Positions 55,893 through 64,000 of a stretch of 64,000 nucleotides of DNA are shown piece after piece. Location of the stretch: the NCBI RefSeq assembly GCF_022201045.2, contig NC_068563.1, forward strand, positions 3,472,001-3,536,000, in the 5' to 3' direction. Each line of letters starts with the position of its first letter. Positions within the stretch are counted from its first letter, which is position 1. Source of the stretch: Citrus sinensis. Taxonomy: Eukaryota; Streptophyta; Magnoliopsida; Sapindales; Rutaceae. The notes beneath the pieces are model-generated. The model was not told the origin of the DNA. It made no database searches and worked only from the letters and a program-made list of their open reading frames with translations. The position numbers and the translations under genes were made by a program.

Positions 55893-58800
55893 ATGGCTGA
55901 AGATCTCTGTTCCTTCACCAAGGTAAAATGTTTATATATCTTCTCTCTTTCTTTCTTTTTTTTTTTTTTCCATTTAATTATATTTTTGGTTCCCATGTGA
56001 GTGTTTGTGATCTGGGTTTTGAATAAATAATATTTTGTTTCCTTTGTTTTCGGGTTTCCTTTTGTCAAACAGAAGCAAGTCCCCATTACCCAGATTTCCT
56101 TTTATTTAGGACGTGTGTATAGTTAACTTTTGTTTATATTAAAAGTGATTAATGAATGTTTTGCATTTCTTATTGTGTGTTGACATCTGGTTAAATTTTT
56201 AAATTTCAGGATACTTTCAATTTAAAGTCTCCTAAGAAGTCTCCTCTGGTGTTGAGAATGTTAGTATTGGTGTTTGTAATGGTCTGTGGTGTGTATATAT
56301 GCTCGGTCTGTGTAAAGCAAATCAGCGCCCGGACAAAGTCTGAATTTTTGAATGTTCAAGTTATTGAAAGGCCTTGCCCAGTGCCTAATATTGAACCGTG
56401 GGAGATTCCTTACGTGCATTATCCTAAACCCAAAACTTATAGCCGGTAAGATATAATCTATGTTGCCCTCTTAGTTTAGTCTTGATGATAATGGTTTTGA
56501 TATGGTTTTTCGATGTATGACTAGGGCTGAATGTGCGTGCAATCCTGTGCGGTATTTTGCTATTCTGTCAATGCAGCGATCGGGCAGTGGATGGTTTGAA
56601 ACATTGTTAAATAATCATACTAATATAAGCTCAAATGGGGAGGTTTTCTCTGTTAAAGTAAGGAGGAGTAATGCTTCCACCATCATGGAAACTTTGGATA
56701 AAATTTATAATCTGGATTGGTTCAGTAGTGCTTCCAAGAATGAGTGCACAGCCGCAGTTGGGTTGAAGTGGATGCTTAATCAGGTGAGACTGCTATACTG
56801 GAAATGCTCGTTAATAAGTTTTAGTTTTCAACGTCCTTTAGTTGGTAGTTAATTTTATAGAAGTTATTTATGTCTGTTCCTCACTTCTCTCTTTTATGAG
56901 TAAAAGCATGATTTGTGGTATATTCCTGGGGATTGCCTCGTTCTCTGTGATATTATTAGTTTTTTTTTTTTTTTCAAAAAATAGTTGGTCATGATTAGGA
57001 TTCTGAGGATGGTAACAAGATTCCCAGGCCAAAACAAAAGAGGGTGAACGTAAAAATACTAAAAGATCTTCTTTCTGGTAATATGAAGTTGCCTATGGGG
57101 TCTCCTGTCAAGTAATGTTTAGCTTCAGATAAAGTATGACTAGGGATATTAATTTTGAATACCCAAATATGACCTACAAATGAACAGTCCTATGACTTCA
57201 GATTGGAGAGTATGTGTTCTAATTCATGCAATTTTTTCTGATTCTGTCTAGCAAAATAATTGTGCTCATTCTTTCTGAGCTCATTTCCTTATATCTATTA
57301 TTAAGGTGATTTTACTGGAACAGTTAATATGTTGATCCTAACTGCTATGCTATTCTCTGAAAAGATCTTGAAGCTTTTTAGATGTTAATGCAATGCAATG
57401 ATTTGCCTAAGTTTATACTTTCTTCTTGATTCGTAATTTAAATAGAATTATGTTTGTGAAAATAAGCAGTTAACTTTCAGATTTAAAAAAAAAAAATTAC
57501 AAAATTTTCACGACATTCAAATCTATCTCCTAGATTTCAAAAATGACATTTTTCCAGTCACTTTTATGTCTGATTTTGATATCTGGATTCACTATGGAAT
57601 TTATTACATATGATATCTTAACCTCACGAATGCATTTCAGCTAGTTATCCAGCTTGCATTGTCATGTGAAAGGTAATGACGATAGTCAAGTTCAAGGATG
57701 AAGCTGTCAGTGAAGTGACTAATAATTCTTAGACAGACTCTTTAGTTGGACTGGTAGGACGCTGCTTTATTAGGTATTTAGGTTCTAGGGTAAAAGAATG
57801 AAAACAATTAAGAACGTACATAGTACTTCTAGGCCATGTTTGGCATGCTGCATTATACTGTATTAGCACTCTGCATTGCATTAAAATATGACAATACAAT
57901 GTTTTGCACGTCTCCGGTATTGCATTAAGAAAAAAATTAATGCGGGAAACCCCGCATAACGGAAACCCGAGTGAGACTCGGGTTTATACTGCATTGGCTC
58001 CTTCTTCTTCGTCTCCTCTATTTCTCTCTCTTTCTTTTTTCTTTTTTTTCCCTTTCCCCTCTTTTTTTTCGTCTTCCCTGTTACTCTCTCTCTTTTTTTG
58101 TTTTATTTTTTTTCCTTTTCCCCTCTTCTTCTTCATCTTCTCTGTTTTTCTCTCTTTTCTTTTTTCCTTTTCCCCTCTTCTTCTTCGTCTTCTCTAATTC
58201 TCACTCTCTCTCTTTTTTTCTTTTATTTTTTTCCCTTTTCCCCTCTTCTTCTTTGTCATATCTGTTTCCCTCTCTCATTTTTCTTTTATTATTATTTTTT
58301 TCCTTTTCCCCTCTTCTTTTTCGTCTTGTCTGTTTCTTCCTCTTCTCAGTTTCTTGTTTGTCATCTTCTCCTCCATTTCTTCATCATCTTCATATAACCA
58401 CTAATAGCTGCTGCTACCTCCCTTAGTTCCTTTCTATGTTTGATTCAAGGGGTTTGATTTTGTAGATTGGTTAAAGACGACAATGATAGATGAGATTTGT
58501 TTGAGATGAGATTGAATGCCTTCACAAAATTTTTATTTTATTGTGCTATGGGAATTAGTATTGGTAATTATTATTTTTTTTAAGAATTTTGTTTATAAAA
58601 AGACAATTGTTGTACAACCCTTATTCATAACTAAATTTGGGTTTAGAAATTTGTTTTTAAAAAAAGATAATAGTTGTCATCATTTCTCAATAAAATTTAA
58701 CATTTACACTAAAAAAAATTATTAAATTTTTAAAATTTAAGACCACATATTTAGTTTTTTTAAGTATTAATAAATATTATTTTTTAAAATATATAATTGA

Positions 58801-60255
58801 AGTTAATCACAAAAAAAAATTAATACAGTACAGTGTATTACCAAACATTGTACAACATTATTATAATACAGTGCTAATGCAATACAAAATAATACAATAC
58901 ACCAGCATTAAAATAATACAATACAGCATAATACAATACAATGTGCCAAACGCACCCTTAGGGCGTTGTTGCTAGGTTTGTAGAAGCTGTATTAGGAATG
59001 ATACTGTAGTAATTTATGACTGTTCTTTTGAAAGTCTTTATGCCTACGGTAGCAACTGAGAGTTGGCAACTAAGATATTTTACAGAACCAGCATAGTAGG
59101 AACCAGGTTTCAATCTTGTCAGGATGTGAACAGTATGGCAATAGGACATTATTGAATGTGTTATTTGATGTAGTTTACACGATTACAACAAGTGAAGTCC
59201 GAAGCTGTGGTGTTAGAGATAAAGTAAGCTGATTCTTTCCCAGAAGAAAAGTACTGACAAAAATCTATTCAATTAGAAACTTGATAGATAATGCCTTTTT
59301 CTAGTTATAGGGGGTTCAGGACTCAGATCAACATCCAGTGGACAAGGGCACTTTGAAATTCTAACTTAAAGGGGCTGCATGAATGAGTGTTGATGGGAAT
59401 TAATAAAACTATGTTAATTTATACACGTCCTAAATGTAAATGGGTAGGTTGGACTCACCAGTTAATGCAGCATTTTGGTTTTTCCTGTTTTATGCATGTT
59501 TTTTGGATAAAATTTGGTAATGGTGATTATACGCTGCAACAAGTAATGGTTTCTTCATGCAGGGTTTGTTGCAGCATCATGAAGAAATAGCAGAGTACTT
59601 CAGAACAAGAGGTGTTTCGGCTATATTTCTCTTCAGAAGAAATCAGTTGCGCAGGATGATTTCAGTACTTGCAAATTCATATGATCGAAATGCTAAGCTA
59701 TTGAACGGGACCCACAAATCACACGTTCATTCACCGCATGAGGTCTCTTTCCCTCTCACCTCCCACCCCTCTCTTTTCAAATGGAAGTTTTTGAACTTAT
59801 AATATTTAATGGTTTCAGGCAGAGATACTTGCAAGATACAAACCTTTAATTAATGCAACATTGCTCATCCGTGATATGAAGCAAGTAGAAGATACACAAA
59901 CCAAAGCTTTGGAGTACTTCAAGAGCACTCGGCATATAATTGTTTACTATGAAGATATACTTAAAAACCACACTGTAAGACACACTATTGTTCCAGGAAA
60001 GCTGGTACTCCGCTCATTGTTGGATCATTCTTTTGTTTGAATATGGGTTCCTAAAATATTCAATATCTGTTGTTGTTGCAGAAATTAGCGGACATTCAAG
60101 AATTTCTAAAGGTCCCGCAGAGGGATTTAAGGAGTCGTCAGGTAAAAATACACAGAGGGCCACTGGCTAATTATGTTCAGAACTGGGATGATGTCCAGAA
60201 GGCACTGAAAGGAACTCAGTATGAAAGCTTCCTACATGGGGAGTATCGAAAGTGA
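55893..60255 (+). CDS. Type II membrane sulfotransferase-like protein (nodulation protein-related family), six exons
   Basis: Exons 55893-55922, 56210-56445, 56525-56783, 59563-59742, 59819-59974 and 60082-60255 all have GT-AG junctions and splice into an open 344-residue frame. A short cytosolic N terminus is followed by one membrane span at about 23-45 (LVLRMLVLVFVMVCGVYICS), giving a Golgi-type II topology. The lumenal domain starts with a 5'-phosphosulfate-binding-like loop SMQRSGSGWF (104-113). It continues with FLFRRNQLRRMIS (197-209), resembling the 3'-phosphate-binding region, and WDDVQKALKGTQY near the C terminus. This fits a plant P-loop/sulfotransferase family often annotated as NodH-like; acceptor unknown. 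Intron 3 (56784-59562) is 2.8 kb and carries a MITE. No sign of damage. Confidence 0.9.
57832..58957. mobile_element. MITE-like insertion, about 1.13 kb, in intron 3 of the sulfotransferase-like gene
   Basis: Ends GGCCATGTTTGGCA and (reverse complement) GGGTGCGTTTGGCA are related inverted repeats, followed inside by repeated GTATTG/CAATAC tracts. CTA on the left and TTA on the right flank it, as near-matching 3-bp duplications. The interior holds a CT-rich minisatellite and no transposase. Confidence 0.7.
57995..58390 (+). repeat. CT-rich minisatellite inside the intronic MITE
   Basis: About five imperfect repeats of roughly 75 bp carry CCCCTCTTCTTCTTCGTCTT and CTCTCTCTTT tracts. Long open frames here are low-complexity artefacts. 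Confidence 0.75.
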
Positions 60256-62900
60256 ACTCAGTATGACGTACATAGTTTTTCTTTTTTCCTGTTTTCATTC
60301 CCATATTCATTCAGTGTAGGAGCCAGTGGGAGACCGCCCTATTGAAATTTTGGCTGCCGAGTGCCGCATCTGCTTTTTTTTTTTTCTTCCCTCACTTAAT
60401 ATTCTTTTGATTCTTTTTTTGGTTTTCCTATTTTCCACAGAAACTCTGTTGTTTATTAAGCTAATCAAGAGAGAAAATTGTTGTTTTCCTCTTGAGTACT
60501 TCCTCCATCTATACTTTTCTCATCTGTTGTGCAGATCTTAAGGATCCAAGAACACAAAGACGAAGGATCATATAACTTCTAGACTTTTCTGGCAATGTCA
60601 AACAAATTTCACATTGCCTCACTACTTAAGTCTTCTAACAGCTATCCGAATCCACTGGTTTAAGAACTATGATTTTTCTCAAATGTTAGCAAGTTGTAGA
60701 AAGGTCTCCATTAATACCATGCTGCATGCTTTAACCGGATGTTCTTTGTTAAATACTCAATTTCTCAACTAGGCAGATTTCTCCGTTACTAAAAGGACTG
60801 TAGATTTGGCACCGTCATCATTTACGCTGGCAAGTCTTCTGTAGTACAGTTGTTATTTATGGCTGTGATTTATTTGCAGCTGTACCACACTACCTTATTT
60901 TGCTTTGTTGTCTTGAAATTGATCGAACAACTCAAGAACACGAGTGGTCTTACGTTATTATCCTGATTTGAGCTGTTATGCAAGTATTTACAGGTTTGTG
61001 ATGGGTGTGTAACTGAAGTTGATGCAAGATAAGGTCTTTGATGTCCAATTTTAGAGACGAATTTCAGTACAATTTAGTTAAAATCTAGTCAAATAAAAAA
61101 ATTATTAGATAGATTATTAGAAAATTAATAAAATCTAATTATTTCCTGGTGCCCGAGGGTACTATCATTAATGCATAATGATAAATTTCATATATATATA
61201 TATATATATATGAGAAATATTTTAGTCTGAAATTTTTCATACTGAAAAATTTTAAAATTGCATAATTTTAAAAATTTAAAATTGTAAATCTTTAAAATTG
61301 TATAATTTTATAATTTTTTAAAGTTTTTCCGTACTTATAATTTCTGACCAAAAAATTACTTATGATGAAATAACATCTAGTAATTGATTTTTTTTTTTCC
61401 TTTTCGATTCTGTCTTTAGGCAACTTGTGTTGAGTAGACATATGGTGTATGCACGTCGGGGACTAATTCAAATTTCAAAGTTCCGAACGGCACCTTCCTT
61501 TGACTGCTACATCGCAAACACCATGGCCGTCGGCCCCACACGGCCCATATTTTGACCGGTCCACTTCATCAAATTTGCAAAATCTTTCTGATATGGGAAG
61601 GTACCCGTGCCGCAGCCGTACGATTTGCTTTACGTTTCACCGACGGTTTAAGATTGCGTTCAGACAGACGACACGCATATCATCGTAGAAGGCCCGACTC
61701 AGCATCGTTAGTTAATTCACTTTTCTTGGAAAAATATTTAACCCGCTCTTTTAAGTGTGTTATTTAAGATGTGATTAACAAAGTTAACGAGTGTGCCTGT
61801 CACAAATAAAGCACTTTTACGGCATTACAAAGAAAACGCGTTCGCACCTGAGCATTTTTAGTAGTATTAATGTGGTTATCTAAAATTAATTTATGAAAGA
61901 ATTCTATAAAAAAAAAATGAAATGGATATTCTAATTTCACTTGCAAAAAAATATAACAATTTGAATAAATAGCTTCATGTAATAATAGCACAACCAAATT
62001 TCAAATTTAGAGGCGAATCCCACAACATTACATATATAAGAGTCATTATCTGATTAGGGTATGAGAACTTTATTGAAAATTTTATTTATATATAGTCGTT
62101 ACTGCAAATTTTTTATATATATATAAATAAATTAGTACGCGCCTTATTCATCACATCCCTAAATTAATGGTTATAAACTTCTTCCTTCACTACAATAAAC
62201 CAACTTTTTAAGAGCGATATTTAGAAATAACTTAACTCAATAGTAATATTTATGCATAACATATAAGGTGTGTTGTGTATATATTAATACACTCTTATCA
62301 AACATTAAAAAAAAAAATTAAGAAAACTAATGATTTAATGAAGTAATTTCGAAGTTTACCATTTTTTAGGTAAAAGCTTATTATTATTAAATAATTTATG
62401 AAGTATAGAAATTTTTTTAAAAAAAAGTCTCATTGTATGTATATATTATTATTGTGAATAAAAAAGGAATAATGATTTTTATAAACAACAAAATCAGAAA
62501 TTTTAATAGATGAATTTTATAATTTATAAAATTAATATTATACCATCTAATAAATAATTTGAATCCTTAAAGTCTTTGCTTGAATAAACTCAAATCATTG
62601 TGATCCATCACCTTTGGAACCTATATAAATGCATAACTTTCCTTAAATAAGTGCATAAATAGAATATCAAACTCGAACTCACAAACTTCTTAATTTAAAA
62701 ACATTAATTAGTTAAAAAAAATACGTAGAAAACACTTGTGTTGATTTAAATAAGACACCGTCGGTTGCATCTGAGCCGTACACGTAAGCACCAAGAGTGG
62801 AGCCCAAACGTCACGGACGACAGATGATCGTTGCAACCGAGGTCTTAAACCCCAACCCTCGTCTGATCAGATCCCACACACGCACACAACACAAAGCCGC
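60256..62900. other. 3' flank of the sulfotransferase-like gene and intergenic DNA
   Basis: The first several hundred bases are probably 3'UTR. A (TA)n run lies at about 61192-61211. A less AT-rich stretch lies at 61440-61700, where I find no recognisable gene. The rest is AT-rich spacer. Confidence 0.5.
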
Positions 62901-62908
62901 AGCCTCCC

Positions 62909-62915
62909 TATAAAA
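62909..62915 (+). promoter_or_regulatory. TATA box of the RBP45/47-type gene
   Basis: TATAAAA in CCTATAAAACC, 192 bp upstream of the chosen ATG at 63101. A 5'UTR with (GA)n and (GTGA)n repeats (about 63015-63045) would follow. Confidence 0.6.
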
Positions 62916-63100
62916 CCTCAAGGCATGCGCTTTTGTCAACTCTCTTGAAATCTCTCTCTAGCCGAGCTCGCTCGCTCTTTACGCGTAGCAGAGTTTAAAA
63001 CTAAAATCTTTCACGAGAGAGAGAGAGAGAGTGAGTGAGTGAGTTGAAAAAAGAAAATTTTTTATTAGTTGATTTTAGTCCTCCAATCAGATCAGAGAGG

Positions 63101-63511
63101 ATGCAGCAATCTAACGGCGGAGACGCGAACGCCGCGGCGGCGGTGTCCGGAGGAGCTGGAGGAGGATCTCAGCCGACGCCACAGCAGCCATACCACTGGG
63201 TCCCGCCGCACCAGCAGCAGTGGATGGCTATGATGCAGTATCCGGCGGCGGCGATGGCCATGATGCAACAGCAGCAGATGATGATGTATCCTCATCATTA
63301 TATGCCGTACGGCGGCGGCGGTCACCCGTATTATCAGAACGGCGGCGGCGTAAAGCAGCAGCAGCAGCAGCAACATGGATTGAGTAACGGAAAACAAAAC
63401 GGATCTAATAATAATTTTACTAATGACGAGACTAAGACTATATGGATTGGTGATTTGTTTCATTGGATGGACGAAACTTTTCTTCATAATTGTTTCTCAC
63501 ATACTGGTCAG
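63101..63511 (+). CDS. RBP45/RBP47-type poly(A)-/U-rich RNA-binding protein, first exon (partial gene)
   Basis: It starts at ATG 63101 (MQQSNGGDANAAAAV...). The open frame continues upstream to 63035 but without an ATG. The first exon encodes 137 residues: a Gly/Ala-rich start, Gln/Met/Pro-rich low-complexity tracts (HQQQWMAMMQYP, MMQQQQMMMYPHH), a polyGln run at 86-91, then the start of RRM1 with RNP2 motif IWIGDL (114-119) and the WMDETFLHNCFSHTGQ helix. The GT donor follows CAG at 63511. The Gln-rich N terminus followed by TKTIWIGDLxxWMDE is characteristic of plant RBP45/RBP47 nuclear and stress-granule proteins with three RRMs. The remaining exons lie beyond the window, which ends inside intron 1. 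Confidence 0.88.
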
Positions 63512-64000
63512 GTCAGATTTATAGGTTTTTTTTTTATTATAAAAAATTATGTTTTAGAAGATTACAGAGGTTGAATCTAGGTGGATCTTTTGCTAAAATT
63601 ACAAGTTTCAATGCTAGTTGATTAATGTAGTGGGATCTTGTTTCTCAATGTTATGCTCACTGATGTTTTTGTGATAGTTGTCGTTGTTAAATTGCTGGAT
63701 AAAATGAAATGCATGCTAGCTTGAGCTAGGTCAACAATTGTATTTAACAGGTGAAATAGTGTGTTATTACGGGTATGTGGGTTGGATAGTTAATTGACAG
63801 CTGATTGTTGTAATCTCAATTATCAACAAAATAGGTTGATGATTATAATGCAGTCCGTTTATGGAATGCAAACTCCTTCTGGGGTCAAGGAAGTCTTTTT
63901 TTTTTTTTTTGGTTTTCTTATGAGGTGATCTTGAAATGGAAATGTATTGTTAATGTCTGCTCTCTTTGTTGATAAATTTCATTTGTCATTCAAGTCATGC

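Noticed and set aside
57904-58426. Leu/Phe/Ser-rich ORFs up to 151 codons in the intron
   Set aside because: Reading of a CT-rich minisatellite in three frames.
63092-63487. 131-codon antisense ORF opposite the RBP45/47 exon
   Set aside because: Shadow of CAG- and GGC-rich coding sequence on the other strand.

Overview
This window is nuclear DNA from a flowering plant, probably a woody eudicot. It is AT-rich, with plant Ty1/copia, Ty3/gypsy, LINE, SINE and MITE sequences, intron-containing genes with GT-AG junctions, and plant-specific gene families. The protein sequences look Citrus-like to me, but that is an impression and not a demonstrated assignment.

The core is a tandem cluster of class I plant carboxylesterases (CXE, alpha/beta hydrolases, 2-hydroxyisoflavanone dehydratase-like). 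Nine intact intronless copies all lie on the minus strand between 18.8 and 49.1 kb. They form two groups. Five copies (CXE1 x3, CXE2 x2) share a divergent YG(L/N)FPDRP segment and lie in a 10,881-bp tandem amplicon. Four copies (42.2-49.1 kb) keep the canonical YRLAPEH segment. Three broken relics lie outside them: one on the plus strand at 783-1606 with three nonsense codons and a copia LTR at its 5' edge, one at 6190-6509 cut by a gypsy fragment, and a short plus-strand relic at 53.0 kb beside a LINE. The cluster was therefore once larger and in mixed orientation.

Layout: 1-782 copia LTR, primer-binding site and gag; 783-1606 CXE pseudogene; about 1981-6189 degenerate gypsy element with a nested 1,226-bp solo LTR and a 166-bp TRIM-like element; 6190-14043 a diverged copy (segment A) of the CXE2 promoter side, enlarged by MITE-type insertions including a 1.6-kb palindrome; 14044-24924 unit U1; 24925-35805 unit U2, apparently identical to U1; 35806 to about 40752 partial unit U3. 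Each full unit holds a proline-rich secreted-protein ORF, a repeat array of about 420 bp, CXE1 and CXE2. U3 holds the first three, with a shorter array and a different CXE1 upstream promoter.

Right of the cluster, 50.4-53.0 kb is a MITE plus LINE graveyard and 54.4-54.7 kb is a tRNA-derived SINE with a 13-bp target duplication. At 55.9-60.3 kb is a six-exon type II membrane sulfotransferase-like gene with a large TE-bearing intron. At 63.1 kb the first exon of an RBP45/RBP47-type RNA-binding protein gene begins and runs off the window.

Functionally the esterase cluster is the coherent unit: soluble serine hydrolases that would de-esterify small metabolites. The two CXE2 copies carry a His-to-Arg change in the oxyanion-hole motif and a degraded TATA box, so they may be decaying or doing something different. 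The near-perfect U1/U2 identity means either a very recent unequal crossover or an assembly duplication.
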